This document shows, one piece after another, positions 23,040 through 36,599 of a stretch of DNA of 64,000 bases. The position numbers and the translations under genes were made by a program. This DNA is from Geosiphon pyriformis (taxonomy: Eukaryota > Glomeromycota > Glomeromycetes > Archaeosporales > Geosiphonaceae): the NCBI GenBank assembly GCA_016748015.1, contig JAAOMT010000426.1, positions 91,620-155,619 on the forward strand. The letters are read 5' to 3'. The notes beneath the pieces were generated by a model that saw only the letters and a list, made by a program, of their open reading frames with translations, was not told the DNA's origin and did not search any database. Each line of letters opens with the position of its first letter. Position 1 is the stretch's first letter.

Positions 23040-25920
23040 TGAGAAATGACCATTAAAACAGTGTAAAAATATTTAGTTATTTTTACAATATAAAAGAAAT
23101 TTCTCTTTAATTAAAATAAGGATATTAGTCTTTCCTAATAAAAATTCTTTTGAACTTCTTCTTAATGTAAACCCAATAATGTATAGATTTGATAAAAATA
23201 AGATATTTAAACTTAACATCATTATATCACAGATATTTGTAAAATAATCCATTAAAAAAACTCAATCTAATTTTATAAGATGTGCTTATAGTTTATAGAC
23301 ATTTAATAAAATAAATTATTTTTTTCAAAATTGAAATAAAGAGCTGCTCTAAAAAAATTTTTTAATTCCAAACTGATTGACATGGTGGAAATAGTCCGAG
23401 TTTTTATGTGCCTTTTTATTTGACACAAGTTTCTTCTATTTATTAAAGAGAAAAATGAAATTTTCCCTCTTAAAACTAATCTCTTTGGATCAAGAGAAAC
23501 TATCACTATAAAAGGTCCAATCATTAAAAGGTCTAAATGAATCAGACCAATACTTAAAATGTCGTACGGTCAAAAAAGTTTAAATGTGAAGCATATTATT
23601 TATATATTATGTATTAGCTTCAAATAGGCTTTAAATAAAGAAAATGGAAAGTTCTATTGGATTAATAACATTTACCGAAATTCTCTCTACTCAAATCACA
23701 TAATTTTTTCAAAATACAATAATTTGATTTGGTGATATTTTATACCAATAATAAAAGAATATTCTAATGGATCAACATTATGATAACATAATTTCTAATT
23801 CTGGTTCATGGAACTTTAGTAAAAATTTTGAATCAAAATAAGAAAAAAAAAACAAAAAAAAAAGATTTATTTTTTGGTATATTAAAGCTTTAACGTCAAA
23901 CGATTATTAATAATTCAAGGTTTTTAAGTTAATAAAATTTGGTGATGTTAACTAAAAATAATAATAAGAAAAGGTAAGATTATTTAATGCTTATTTTTCA
24001 AGCTTACTTATCTTTCTTTAACAAATCAAGAAGGGAAACTAAAATTTACCATAAATGATATAGCCTATCGAAAAAAGCGAAATCTTGTTTTGGGCTTATT
24101 ATTTGCTTATTTTTATCTTTTGGATTATTTTTCAAATTTCACAAGAAAAAAAAATCTCAAAGAAAAAAAATCAATTGATTAAATTTGAGAAAACTTTATG
24201 TATAAATGGTGATGGTCTAAACTTTTAAAATATTAAATAATTGTCAGGGTATTAATATTGAAATATTTTTATTGATAGTGGAAAATACTTTAACATAAGA
24301 AGCATTACATACCCATCTAATCTAATCTGATCAAATAATTTTATTAACTAGAATTACTTTTATGAATTATGATATACAAAAATCAAGTTTTTCAAAGAGT
24401 TCCCATGTGTTCTTTATTAAAGTTCTATTCGAAAAATTTCTGAATGATTTAAAAAAGCTATGCTCAAAAGATAAAAGATCAGATGATGATGATGATAATG
24501 ATGATGATGATCATGTGCGTAAATTTCTCATTTTTAAACAATTATTAAACCCGATTCGTTTTTATTTGTGACAATAACACTCCACAGCCGAGTATATTAG
24601 TTAACAGAATAAATAATAAATTTGATTATATATACTTTTTTAAAGTGAAAAGTAATTAACTGCTTAACTGTGTCAAAAATGATTTATTATCATCTTTTTT
24701 AGATTTGGATCATAAGAATATTATTATTCTGATAATGTTTAAAAGCGAAATAAATGTCCTGCCCCTTCTAATAATATTCTAATTAATGATCTAGAAAAAG
24801 ACATTAATTTTTCGATGTTTAATGAATTTTATTTATGTGTGAACCTAAAATATGTAAACGTATCAAAATCATCTTCAAATTTAGGAAAACCGTTTAATAA
24901 TATTTAATTATTTTCTTTTTATTCTTTAAAAAGATCTTTTTATCAATAATAAAAGTTTGAATATCATTGTGAGGATATCATGAGTTTCAAAATTTTCCCC
25001 TAAATAGAGTTAAAAGATTTGATGTTCCTTTTTTTGAATTATTTGGCCTCAATTTCCATCTCAAAAAAAGTGACATATGGATATTTTAATTCTCAAGTAT
25101 TGACTATTTAAAATTTTATTCTAAAACAAATTCCAGATTAAGTTAAAATTTTTTTCTATGAATGGTTATTCGACCAATTTTGTCTAGCAAAATTTAACAT
25201 TCAAAAAGACAAAATATATGAAACTATAAAGGAACTCATTTAGAGGGGGAGGAAGGAAGGAAGGAAGGAAGGAAGGAAGGAAGGAAGGAAGGAAGGAAGG
25301 AAGGAAGGAAGGAAGGAAGGAAGGGAGGGAGGGAGGAAGAGAGGGTTGTAAATGATTTTTAGTAGATAAAATTATTATTTAGTGTTTATAAAAAAATTTA
25401 AATTATTGGGCGTTTATCAGAATATCATTTCTCTTTTAAATCACTCTTTATCATCCTATTTTTGGAAAAAAGATTCCGCAAATTTTATCGAAAACTTGTT
25501 CCTTTTATCAATTACAGTTTAAGACTTTTATGGAATTTGTTAGTGTTACTGTTTCGAAGAAAATATGATTAGGAAATTTTTTTATTGTTACCACTAGCAA
25601 ATAGAATTTGAATTTCATATTTGGCGTTCAATTGCAATAACCGAATTATTTGGGTGTTACAAAAGCACAAGGTTTGTCACTACATTATGTGTGGCTGGTA
25701 GGTAATTATATGCGCGCCATCCTTGATGCGGTGCAAAGGGTATCAATTATTTTTGCTCTTTTGGATCATTATAAAATAAGGTAGACATAATCATTTATTG
25801 TGTTATAACTAGACTACTTTTTATGGCAGGTTTTTCAGAAATCTTTTACATCGTGCGACCATTTCAAAGCCATTTCCGCTTTTCATTTTCCGAATGATTA
25901 TTAGTGAGAATAAAGGTTCT
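23040..25920. other. Intergenic region with GGAA repeat and a weak coding remnant
   Basis: Mostly AT-rich non-coding sequence. The segments at 24362-24571 (ATG frame ending in a poly-Asp stretch) and 24743-24907 (open, contains INDLEKDINFSMFNEFYLC) may be remnants of an acidic family member, but frames and splice sites do not join. A (GGAA)n array lies at 25249-25322. Confidence 0.35.
25249..25340 (+). repeat. GGAA tetranucleotide array
   Basis: About 18 GGAA units, degrading into GGGA and GAGA units at the 3' end. Confidence 0.9.
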
Positions 25921-25926
25921 CATTCT

Positions 25927-25934
25927 TATAAAAT
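25927..25934 (+). promoter_or_regulatory. TATA box of the 26076 gene
   Basis: TATAAAAT followed by GGTGCC, about 145 bp upstream of the ATG. Confidence 0.5.
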
Positions 25935-26043
25935 GGTGCCATTCTCGTCATTCTTATTTTTCAAAAAAAAAAACTAACTAACCAACAAATATAATCAATC
26001 AATTTTAACATTTAATCAACCTTCATCATTCATCACCTTTTTA

Positions 26044-26077
26044 AAATAAAATAAAATAAAATAAAATAAAATAAAAT
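26044..26077 (+). repeat. AAAAT repeat abutting the start codon
   Basis: Six or seven AAAAT pentamers run directly into the ATG of the next gene; the A and T of the start codon belong to the last repeat unit. Confidence 0.85.
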
Positions 26078-26468
26078 GCATTCTTCAATCATTTCTAATA
26101 CTGCCCTTTCTTCTACTGCTGCTGCTGCTTTTTTCGAATCTAAACAACAAGATTTCTCTGCTGCCGAATTTGAAATCCCTCAAAGTTCCAATGATGAAAA
26201 TGAAATAACAAACAATCTTCTCAGCAACCAAATGATCTCTGAACTATTAAAGACCATAACTAAAGACCATGTAACTCAAGAAACGGCTGATATCAGTAAA
26301 CGGTTAAAGAAAAATTCTTTAAAAGCCTGTTTTACGAACTTCTTTGACGAGTTGAGGGATGAGGAAGAACGAGTTAACTCTTTGATTAAAAAACAACGAC
26401 GAAAGAAAGCAGTTACAATTAAAGCGTTAAATTTATATGATGAGTTAAACGATATCATACAGGAATAG
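26076..26468 (+). CDS. Short paralogous-family protein, diverged box A
   Basis: Single exon, 130 residues. The N-terminus has Ser and an Ala run (GCT repeats, residues 15-18). Box A is diverged (LSNQMISELLKTITKDH, about 49-65). The linker is very short and box B (NSLKACFTNFFDELRDEEER, about 80-99) is well kept. A basic helix (KKQRRKKAVTIKAL, about 105-118) and an acidic end (YDELNDIIQE) follow. It has no long triplet repeat in the linker, unlike several relatives. Function unknown. Confidence 0.8.
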   Translation: MHSSIISNTALSSTAAAAFFESKQQDFSAAEFEIPQSSNDENEITNNLLSNQMISELLKTITKDHVTQETADISKRLKKNSLKACFTNFFDELRDEEERVNSLIKKQRRKKAVTIKALNLYDELNDIIQE

Positions 26469-26499
26469 TTCAAGATAATAAAGTTAAAGATTTAGATGA

Positions 26500-26755
26500 G
26501 TTGAGCTTCGATGATAACTGTAAAGAGAGAAAAATTTGAAAGCTTCAATGATAAGTCTAAAGAGAGAAAAACTTGAAAGCTTTGGTGATAACTGTAAAGA
26601 GAAAAACTTTAAAGCTTTGGTGATAAGTGTTAATAACTTAAAAACATTACATACTACACTATCGCTTCGAATGAGAAGGGCTTCGGTGAAAAAGTGTTAA
26701 TAATAACTTAAAAATATTACATACTACACTATCGCTTCGAATGAGAAGGAAAAAA
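26500..26755 (+). repeat. Two nested tandem arrays in the 26076 3' region
   Basis: First come about three and a half units of about 37 bp (GCTTyrrTGATAAnTnTAAAGAG...). Then a unit of about 63 bp with the core TTACATACTACACTATCGCT occurs twice (about 26632-26687 and 26698-26749). The units are not multiples of three and contain stops, so this is not coding. Confidence 0.7.
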
Positions 26756-26838
26756 TTTTCACCATTCCCGGATCGACAGAGCAATCCTTTTAGTTTCAAA
26801 AAAAATATTACACTAGTTTATCAAACAAAAATTAATTA

Positions 26839-26846
26839 TGTACATA
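26839..26846 (+). promoter_or_regulatory. PUF-type element TGTACATA downstream of 26076
   Basis: Exact UGUANAUA, but about 370 nt after the stop codon, so it may lie beyond the mRNA end. Confidence 0.25.
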
Positions 26847-26849
26847 TTT

Positions 26850-27373
26850 AATAAAAATTTGAATAATTTCATTATGTTATCTAATTTTTTATTTTGGCTA
26901 TGAAGAAAGTCTTTTTTAAATGAAAAAAAAGAAGTTGTTATTGCTAATGTTTCAAAATAGAAAAAAAATTATTTCACGTGTAAAGGTTTCTAAAAATAAA
27001 CTTTTAAAACAAAGAAGGATGAAAAACTCGTATAATGAATGAGCAAAAACGCCATATTTGTAAGATGAAATTCAGAAAATTTTTGTTAAACGTTAAACCA
27101 AACCGTTGTCAAAACATTTGAAATATATCTATTTTTAAAATTTTTTGAACTTGTACGTGAGTTTATTTCATACGCTATTATCGTAAAATTTTTAAAATTG
27201 AAGCCTAAAGCGACTCATAAATTATGAAATAAAATTATTTGCTTCACAAATACCTTAACTTTATTTTATGTTTTCTTCTAAAAAAAAAACTTCAAGATAA
27301 GAAGAGGTTAATAAAAAATTCAATAAAAAGCGAAATCTGCGATAATTTTGAATTATCATTTTTGAAATTTAAA

Positions 27374-27415
<42 letters not shown>

Positions 27416-29080
27416 AATTAAAAAATACATGTATTATATAAAATAAATAATTCAATAACTTGTTTAAAAATATAATAGCAGTAATTAATCACATTACTAT
27501 AATTTAATATTTTTGGATTTAAAATCATTATTTTTTTTAATTTTATATATAAATATATATATATATGAAAATATAAGTTTTTAATTTATTATTAAAAATT
27601 TTTATATTGTTTAATTAATTTTTTAAATAATATATAATACTATTTTATCAAATAAATTTTTAAAAAATTAAATATTAATATTGTTAATTTTTAAATAACC
27701 ATTTTTTAAAATTATGAATAATTTTTAATTTTCTTTTTTAATATATTATAAACTAATCAATTTAAAATAAAAAAAAATTAATTAAAAATAATAATTTAAG
27801 TATTTTTTATTTATCAAAAAATTATTAAACTATTTCAATTTCTTAAAAATTTTATTTAATCTTTATTATTTTTTAACTTTTTTTTGATATAACTACCAAA
27901 ACTTTAAATTTTCAAAGTTTATTACAATAGCTAATCGAATTTATTCTATAAAGTTCAAGAAAAATTGTTATGTATATATTCAAAAAGATCAATAATTTAC
28001 CTTTATAATTTTTTTTTTTTAAGATATTCAGGGAACGATAATTTTGTCAACAATTGACCTATATATATATATTTTCAAAAAATTATTATTATTTTATTAT
28101 ATAAACTTTACATTTAATACTTAAAACTACTATTAATTGCTTACTTGCTTGCCCTTTTAAATATATATATAAAATACATTTAAAAAAAGTTTTAAATGAT
28201 ATCAGTAAAAACTTAAAAAAATACACAATCAATTTTTTAAAGTTTTTAAACCTTTTTTATTTGAATCAAATAAATGAATAAATAAATAGAAATCTTTTTA
28301 CTAAATTAAATTTGAGCCTTTTTACTCATTACAAAATACTAATTTTTAAATATTTATATAAAATAATCGTGAAATAATAAAAATACTCAAATTTTTTTCT
28401 AGTAAGAGAATAAAAATTAACTTTAACCTTACGATTCAGATAAATAAAGATTTCATTATTCATTATAAACTATGAGATCCTTAAACAAAAGTAAAATTAT
28501 CCCTGATTCTTTACTTTCATTTGAAACTTGAGAGTAATATCTAAACATTTGAAAAATGTATTTTTTTTTTTCGAATTCTTGGCATTAATTCGAATATGAA
28601 TTCTAATATTTGAAAACTGCCTGATCATTGGAATTTAGCATTTAGTTTCCATGGGAAACATTCAAAACCTTTTTTTTTTTTTGTATCAGGTAAAAAATAT
28701 AATGACCATATTATGATTCTTACAGAGATAGTTTCCAGAGTTGGGAAAACAATAATAAACTGGAAACTTCTATTTGTGGATTATTTGGAAAAAAACATTT
28801 GATAAACTTAGATATACTATGATAGCTTTGCCAGGCTAATTTAAAACCTATCAAAATTAGGTTGTCGAGCACTTCCCATCTTTCGAAAACTATAATCCCG
28901 ATTGATCGAAAGCAAATTAATCGCGCGCGCTGAGTGGTTGGAAACTGCCAAACTTAGAGATCAACACCCGATTCGTTTCAGGCAATACTTTTAATTTGTC
29001 GGATCGAATAAGAAATTGTTATGTAATATTTATCAGGAAAAAGAGTGGCTTTGTTTGGAATTGTAGCAAAGTGAGTTAGA
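26850..29080. other. Intergenic region with an AT-rich block
   Basis: Very AT-rich, especially 27340-28430, with an (ATT)n tract at about 27374-27413. A short GC-rich spot with GCGCGCGCTGAGTGG (about 28923) is not a tRNA. No gene is supported. Confidence 0.5.
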
Positions 29081-29095
29081 CTATAATATATCAGA

Positions 29096-29101
29096 TATAA
29101 A
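29096..29101 (+). promoter_or_regulatory. TATA box of the 29217 gene
   Basis: GATATAAAG, about 118 bp upstream of the ATG. Confidence 0.4.
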
Positions 29102-29216
29102 GAAATCTATTTCGCAATTCGTTCAAAATTTCATCTCAAAATTCTGTACCGGTTAATCATTTCAAAAAATCCCGGCTAAATTATTATCCCATATTTCAAA
29201 TTTTTAAAAGATTCAA

Positions 29217-29864
29217 ATGTCCTCCTTACCTTCAAGGATAAATCGAAATCAATCTCGGATGAAAATTTTAAATAAAAGTTCTATTGAAACGTTACCGACA
29301 AAGACCACAACGATCAATCATCTAAACGTTCCAGATTATAAGAGAAATGATGATGTAATTCGAAATCAAACCACCTCTTTGCTTTTTGATATCATTACAA
29401 ATAAATTTGAAAATCCCCCACGAAGTCCACTTGATAAGCTTCACAGATTGAGTATTCCATGCGTTGCACATGTACCAACACTTGAAAACCCAAATATCCA
29501 GGATGAATCAGATTCGTTGATATTTACAAGGTTTTTTGGGCGATTACGAATAGAGGAAGAAAAAATTCGTATCAAGAGCACTTATAAATTCCCAGCTCCT
29601 AGACCTGCAACATTTGTAAGCATGACTTCTCTCAAGGAAGATGAGTTAGAATCACCGCGGCAAGTTATGCGAGAAAAAGTGGAGAGAAGATCATGGGTAC
29701 CAAGGATTCATATTTTGAAAAAATCAAAGTCAGCTGTACAACCTTTCACAAATCGATTACATTTTCCCTCAGATAATGAAGGAGATCCTTCTACAGCCGA
29801 ACCAAAAAGTCTTCCCAGAATATTATCATTTCAACGACATATTTTACGACGAAAACTTCCATAA
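29217..29864 (+). CDS. Paralogous-family protein with basic tail
   Basis: Single exon, 215 residues. Box A (IRNQTTSLLFDIITNKFEN, about 48-66) is followed at once by PPRSPLDKLHRLSIP (67-81), almost the same as PPRSPLEKLNHFGFP in the 55448 product. Box B (SDSLIFTRFFGRLRIEEEK) covers about 98-116. The C-terminal half is basic, with WVPRIHILKKSKSAV and a final FQRHILRRKLP, matching HVLRRKFL at the end of the 61044 product. SPL after box A is a possible proline-directed phosphorylation site. It belongs to the basic-tail subgroup with 55448 and 61044. Function unknown. Confidence 0.85.
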   Translation: MSSLPSRINRNQSRMKILNKSSIETLPTKTTTINHLNVPDYKRNDDVIRNQTTSLLFDIITNKFENPPRSPLDKLHRLSIPCVAHVPTLENPNIQDESDSLIFTRFFGRLRIEEEKIRIKSTYKFPAPRPATFVSMTSLKEDELESPRQVMREKVERRSWVPRIHILKKSKSAVQPFTNRLHFPSDNEGDPSTAEPKSLPRILSFQRHILRRKLP

Positions 29865-30064
29865 TCATTCGAAACCTGTTTACTTTTTATAAAATAAGGA
29901 GAGCATTCGAAATCAATTTATTTCGAAAATTGTCAAAATCTTTTTGAATTGCAAATTGGATTTAATAGTTGAGAAAAACTTTGTTTCCCAAAATATATGA
30001 ACGAAATTTTCCAAACTTTATTTTCAAGAACATTTAATTATTTTGAGGAAAAGAACATTTGAAC

Positions 30065-30072
30065 TGTAAATA
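30065..30072 (+). promoter_or_regulatory. PUF-type element TGTAAATA downstream of 29217
   Basis: Exact UGUANAUA 200 nt after the stop codon. Confidence 0.35.
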
Positions 30073-30074
30073 AG

Positions 30075-33000
30075 TTGAGAATTCATATTGAAAGAGAGAT
30101 ATCTGACAAATTTACAATCGAGTTTAAAATTCCAAAATTTAAAAGCTCGATTCCTTTTTTTTGATGTATTTTTCAATTGGAAATGTATGGTGAATGATGG
30201 CAAACTTTCGATTGGACAGATTCATTAATTTTCTAGTGAACTTTGGAAAGTTTCATGGAGAAGTAGCCAAATTTCTATAGGTCAGTAATTTGTCTGATCT
30301 TTAAATAATGCAATTCTTGAATCATCATAGCTTCACACTTTTGAATAAAATTTTTTCTGTTTTGAAAACTTTTTGCTCCGTTCACTTCAATCTTGGGCAG
30401 TTTGGTCAGTAACATTTAAATAGATGGTGTTTTTTTAAAATCCATTTCTTTCACGAAAATTTATAGTTTCATCACTTTATTTGAATTAATTCAAAACTAA
30501 CAACAATTTTTTTTATATTTTCAATTAATGATTTCAAAACCAAATGCTATGACTATTTTCAATTGAAATTTTTGTTAGGGTTCATTTGCTCTTTAAATTT
30601 GTAAAGCCAATTAATCCCAGTTTTGAATTATTTTATACTAATTTCAAAAATATTGATTGGACAAAAAATTAATTGTTTCTTTATTTACTCTTTATAGCTC
30701 AAAATTTGAATGTTATAAACCTTCACAACTAATAAATCTTGATTTTTTTTCTACAAACAATGAATCCTTCTAGAAAAAATTATAATGAAATTTACTTGTA
30801 AGAAATCATTTATTTCTGGTTTTTATGATTTTTTAATTTCGATCTTAAAGAAAAACTTTACTATTTAGAACCGGAAAATTGGAAGAATTAAACCTGTATT
30901 TGGACATTAATAGTTATCCTTGGTTGAAATAAGCTCGCACTCTTTGCTTATTATGTATTCTGTGAAAAAGAGATTGTCACAACATGCATAGTGCGCAAAG
31001 CAGATCTCCAATTATCTATCTCTCTAGTTTTTAGGAAATTTCCCTACAAATATTCCTGAAGCTTTTATATATTCATGGTTAGGTGAAAAATAATGGATAA
31101 CCTTCGAATCTCGATCCGATCTCAAACATGTAATTAGCAATGCATAATCCATTTTTAAATGTTAATTAAATTTCCTATAGACTATTCCAAATTTAAATTA
31201 GTTTGAAACATGTAAAAATCCTGATCTGCCTAAAAATTATAACGATTGATGCGATGGAAATTTCTGAAACAGATGGGTTAATTTTTTTTATTTTCCGAAT
31301 CTGTATTTGATTGGTAAGAATGATATAACTGAAAAATTGAGGTTTGTCCTTTGAGTAGGAATATAAATCAGGTTTTAGATGTGAATTCATTTCCGAGTAC
31401 TCTTCTTTCTTTCTTTCTTTCTTTCTTTTTTTTTTTGCTTTACTGGACACAAAAGTAATATCATGATTTATAGAAAACTAGGTCAGAAATTTATAATGCT
31501 TCTTGCAGTTATTGTCACAAACTTAAGTGATGGTTTTTGAGAAAAATTTTGAAATTGAAAAAGGTTAAGGATTAAATTATAAATTCACTTTTTAAATAAA
31601 GTCAATAATCAAATGTAAAAATATAATATAATGCTAATTATATAGAAAAATTGAATCTAATAATATATTTCTAATTTTTTTTCTTGATTAAAATGATAAT
31701 GCTTTTTATTTTAATTTATATAAATGTGAGTGTATCATATATAATATATGAATTTTTGGAAATTTAATAACTGTTCTATAAAAGCAAAATTTAAATAAAT
31801 TTAAATTGAATTTTTCAACTGTCATTTTATTTTTCTCTCTGTTCCCTTTAATTCAATTCAGATCTAACAATATAATATAAATGTAAACCCATTTTTTATT
31901 ATATAACAAATTAAAGTAAAATATCTATTTAAATAATCTCTATCCTATCTTTTCACTTAAAAATAAATTTTTCTACATAATCAAACTATAATTTTTTATC
32001 TTTTTTTTGTTTTTTCATTGGCAAATAAAATAAAAAATTTTTGTTAATTGAATAAATATTAACTTTTAAAACCTACTTTATAATGTTCTTTATAGTACTT
32101 GACATAAAATTCAATTATTTATATTATACATAAGAAGGTTAAATAATTAAAGAAAGATAAAATGGTATTTTCAGATGAATATATATTCAACCAAATGTAG
32201 TATAGCTTTAACGACCATTTCTAAAAAGATGTATATTTTTAATATATATACTAATCTTAACTTGTTTGCAAATTTAAATTTTTTTGGCTTGGTTCTTTGA
32301 CAACAAAAAAATGCGCACCACGCTGAAACTTATAATCACGTGTGATTCATTTTTAATTTGTGTAATTCTCAATTTGGCATCAAATTTCTTATCCTTTAAA
32401 GACTAATATTTAAAAAATATAATTAACTTCAATGGTACAGATCAAGAAATTTATGAAACAAAAATGTGATCTTTTGCAAAATAAAACGATTATAGTTTAA
32501 AATGTACTATTTAAAAATTAAATACATCCTAATAAAGGCAAATTTCAGGTAAAAAAGTAACTTTAAAAGAACTACAGAAAAATTATCGAATCACAAAGTC
32601 TTTTTTGTCTATCACATTCCTCTTCGAGCGTTTCACTTGGGAATACACTAGTCTTTACAGATTCTTAGCTTTGAATGGGATGGTGATGGGAATAAATGTT
32701 TCAAGACAAATATCTGAAAGGTATTTACAACTTTTCAAACAAGAAACTTTAAGTTTGAAAATATAGGATTAAAAATAAAAAATTGTCAAGGTAATATAAA
32801 TTTCTGTTTAAAGAAATGCACATTAAAAACAAGAATCATAAGTTACCATAATATATAAGTTTTAGAATAATTAATTTTTACAGGTTAAATTTTGTGATTT
32901 TTTAATAGTCAGATACAATATGAATTCTTAGAAAATTGATTGTAAGTATTGGATTTGAAGTTAAGTAACGTTATATCATCAATCGTTTAATAATGGTAAG

Positions 33001-36000
33001 AGCCAAAACATGAGAGAAAACAAAAATATATATCGCCAAATATATTGATAATAGCTGACTCTTTGATTACTTTTCAACATGAAATAAAAAGTTATTTAAC
33101 AGTTTATCAATAAAAATTAAATAGAAATATCTTTCTATTGTGCAAGCTAGCATCAATTACATTTTACTTTGAGCAAAAGATGCTAAAATTTTATATTTAT
33201 GTAAAAAAAGCAAACTTAAAATTATAAACTAGGATGTTTGACGAAGAAATCATTTGTGGATATACGAATAATTGGTCAATTAGTTGTTTTTGCTATTTTT
33301 TTGTTTTTTTGCAGTTGAAGATGGTAGTTTCTGAATAAAAAATAATTAAAAGAAATTCCTATTCAATGAAAAGTTTTTGATGCTTTTCTTTGTTTACCAA
33401 ATGATTAATGTTTTCTGCTATTTTTAATTTTTGGTTTTCCAAATACTTAACATATATAAATATTGTGAAGAAATCAATAATAAAAATATTCGAAAATTCA
33501 AAAAATCAAATATTTATAAAAATCAAATATTAAATATAATAATTATTTAATTATTGCAACAGAAAAGTAATTTTTTTATTCAAAATTAGCAAAAATTTAA
33601 AAAGTAAATTTTTTTATATAATATATATATATATATTTAAACTTATCTATTATTTTATATTGACATGTTTAATTTCTTATTTAATTATCATAATTATTAT
33701 ATTAACTATTCATATCATATCAGTCAACTATCTTTTTTTTTAAATTATTATTACATCTTATTCGATTTTATTATTTTGCTTCTTATTAATTTTTAATTTG
33801 TAAATTTGATTTTTAATAATAATATATTTATTTATTTTTAATCATAATATTAATAAGTTGAATAGAGTAATTAGCTTTAATATTATTTTATGTAATATTT
33901 ATTTAAGTGGTTTTATTTGTTTATATGATATATATTTTTAAACATAAAATATATGTTTCTTTATTTTTTTTAAAATTAAATGACATTTACATATTGTTCA
34001 ATTGAATTAATTAATTAAAATATTGTTTAAACAGTTTGATATTGGTTTATTATTAAAACTTTTAAATTTTTTTTAAATCACTATACTTTAATTTATGCTT
34101 TGAAATTTAACACTTAAAATCTTTTTAAATTACAAATATTGAATATTGATATTATATGAAAATAAATTTAAATTTTAAAGAGTTTTAAAAATTAATTAAA
34201 CACATATACAGTATTGGTATCATTAGCTAATAACAAGGAATTAATATTGATAGTCATTACTACCAATAAAAAATTACAATTGAGCTGTTTCTCTTTGATT
34301 GGTTGATATCTGAAAGAGAGAAGTGATATACTTTTTCTTTGGGAGCATTGAAGCCTACGTACGGTCAACTTGGCGTAATGCGATTTGCTGCACAAAGCTG
34401 CTCAATTTCTAAGAAACCATACAACTCAATTTTGTTGAAGACAACTTCGATACCAATTAAGTAGATAAAGATTAGAAAGGCTCATAAATGACTAATCTTT
34501 GACGAAATTCCCAGGAAAGTTTCAAACAGAATGATTATCATTCTGGAATTTAGATCATAAAATGGAGTGGGAGACTTCTTCTGGAGCTATCTTTATTTCT
34601 ATGCTTTTTATCTGCAGTTTATGCATGTTTGGTTGTTTTAGTTATAATTGCAAACTTTTCTTTGTTTTTGTTTCTATTCCTTTTGTTTGTTGTGGTCATT
34701 CTTATCTTGGTTTTCATTCGTGTTGCTTGAGAATTTCTTTTTTATTGTTTTATAGGTACTAAGCCAAGCAAACTATTCTTGAAGAGTCATCTTTCTACTT
34801 CTACTTTTAAATTTAACTTATAGAAAGTCCCGCTCGCTATTCATGACCCCTTCCAATGATTCCACTCACAACTTTGCAATTTATACCTGTCATTTGATTA
34901 AAATTTTGATTTACTTATAATAAACCAAGCTATCAGCAAAGTGAACATTTTTAATAAAATTTATTATTTTTTATTAAATATGATGAGTTTACATGCTAAA
35001 ATTTTTTAATTTCAAATTAATCTGAAAGCAAACGAAAATAAAGTACAATAATATTAATAAAAAATGAATCAAAAATTACAAGTTTATTTTCTAAAAATAA
35101 TTTAAAATGAATCTAAGCTTTTCATGGAACAATACTTTCCCATATACTATTTTGAAGTTTAGGGTTTCTCTTTGTACAATTCAAATAATATTTTTGGCTG
35201 TCAAAGCCCTACGGCATAATTCTCTTTGCCTGAAAAATGCAAGTCACAAAAGTTCAATCAAAATTTCAGACATTTATCGAATTTTAATGTATCAAAAAAT
35301 GTGAAAAATATTCCCTTTAAAGAATTATGGTTCTGTTCATAGAAAACTTGACCTATTAAAATGATTTTATTTGATATCACTCAAACACAACCAACATGAA
35401 CCGAAAAATGTAAATTCTATATGCTTTTATATCAAGAATTCTTTCACTATAGAAAATCAAAGTTTCTGATATGCATGGTTAAATCAACAAACTTAGTTAT
35501 TATCATTTCTTATACTGAAAGAAAGGTTGGTGTTTACCAGGAAATCATGAAATTGCTTTAATTGTCGATTCACTAGTTAATTAATGAAAAATTATATATT
35601 TCCTTTTATTATTTTGAATGCATAAAAACAATTGTGAAAATGATTACTGATACACTGTTTTTAAAAATATATTATTAGGAATTCAAAAAATTCTCATTTA
35701 ATCTTCAATTTTTTAATTTATATAGTTTAATTCTTTATTTTAAAAGGAAAGATTTTTGTTGCCATTTTTATTTTTTATTTTGATTTAAATTTATAAAAAA
35801 TGTGAAATAAGTTTTAATATTTATTTCAATTTTAAAAATCAAATATTTTAGAAATATTTTTAATAAAACTTAATTTGATCTTTATAATAGATTTTATTTA
35901 AATTAAATATATATTTATATATGGGCTGTTTTAATTTTAGTTTCAAAATTATGAGCTTTTATATTTTATTTATTTAATGCGTTAACTAACCACTACTTAA
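30075..36000. other. Long intergenic region, AT-rich
   Basis: Nearly 6 kb without a gene that I can support. It alternates moderately AT-rich parts (30.1-31.5, 32.3-33.3, 34.2-34.9 kb) and very AT-rich parts (31.56-32.2, 33.4-34.2, 35.55-36.0 kb). The stretch 34553-34729 (plus, about 58 codons, no Met near its start) encodes a very hydrophobic segment resembling two membrane helices, possibly a remnant. An open frame at 35107-35304 has no further support. Confidence 0.45.
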
Positions 36001-36009
36001 TTATACATA

Positions 36010-36599
36010 ATAATAAAATTTTCATTATGTATTAGGAGCTCTCTACATGTGACCAGCTACCCGGGCTAGTCAAGACCACACTAACTAGCCATACAAAACA
36101 CTGAATTAAAAGCAAAGCTACCTAATTTTTGTAACTCCGAGAATGTTTATATCAGATGCAATATGTGCGAACCTTCACAAACCTCTAAAATACAGTACTA
36201 CCACAAAATTTTACCGCTTCATTCATTGATACCTCTATTTAAAATGTTCGTCTCTCCCACCGTTTTCAATTCATCGACCCCAATTATACCTGCCTTCTCT
36301 GTTTCGACCCTCAGTTTGGCTCGGGGTAACCATATCTTCTCGCGATGGCTACTAACGAAACCCCTAACGAGATCCGCAATTTTCAATCTCGCTAACTTTC
36401 TGTCCTTCAAAACCCTTAATGCTTCCCCATACCACCCCCCTAGGATAAAACCCTTGGCTAATATCATGTAAAAATAATCGTCAATTTTCACATTCTCATT
36501 CTTACATTCAGGCATCAGGTTCCCCAGTTGCAATAAAATTATTGATTCAAAACAAAAATCCTTCAACACATGCATCCACTTGTCCCGAATTTCACCCAC
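36010..36599 (-). mobile_element. 3' end of a decayed non-LTR retrotransposon
   Basis: The minus-strand frame 36599-36219 (126 codons) ends with SSHREKIWLPRAKLRVETEK. From my knowledge of LINE-type ORF2 proteins in these fungi, an R..IW.PR....E.EK tail is typical of the extreme C-terminus. After the stop, a 3' tail at about 36083-36010 (minus) matches 58408-58485 (plus), including the shared core TCACATGTAGA, and then enters A/T-rich sequence. The catalytic reverse-transcriptase domain is absent, so only the 3' end survives, as expected for 5'-truncated insertions. The element sits in a sharply GC-richer patch. Confidence 0.5.

Noticed and set aside
24362-24907. Possible further acidic family member
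   Set aside because: Short frames with poly-Asp but no box A or B and no compatible splice sites; kept only as a remark on the intergenic region.
28920-28985. GCGCGCGCTGAGTGGTTGG looked like the start of a tRNA
   Set aside because: No B box, no acceptor-stem pairing and no anticodon arm could be drawn.
36163-36471. Plus-strand frame opposite the LINE-like frame
   Set aside because: The minus-strand frame is longer, has the IWLPR signature and is followed by the repeated tail; the plus frame is its shadow.
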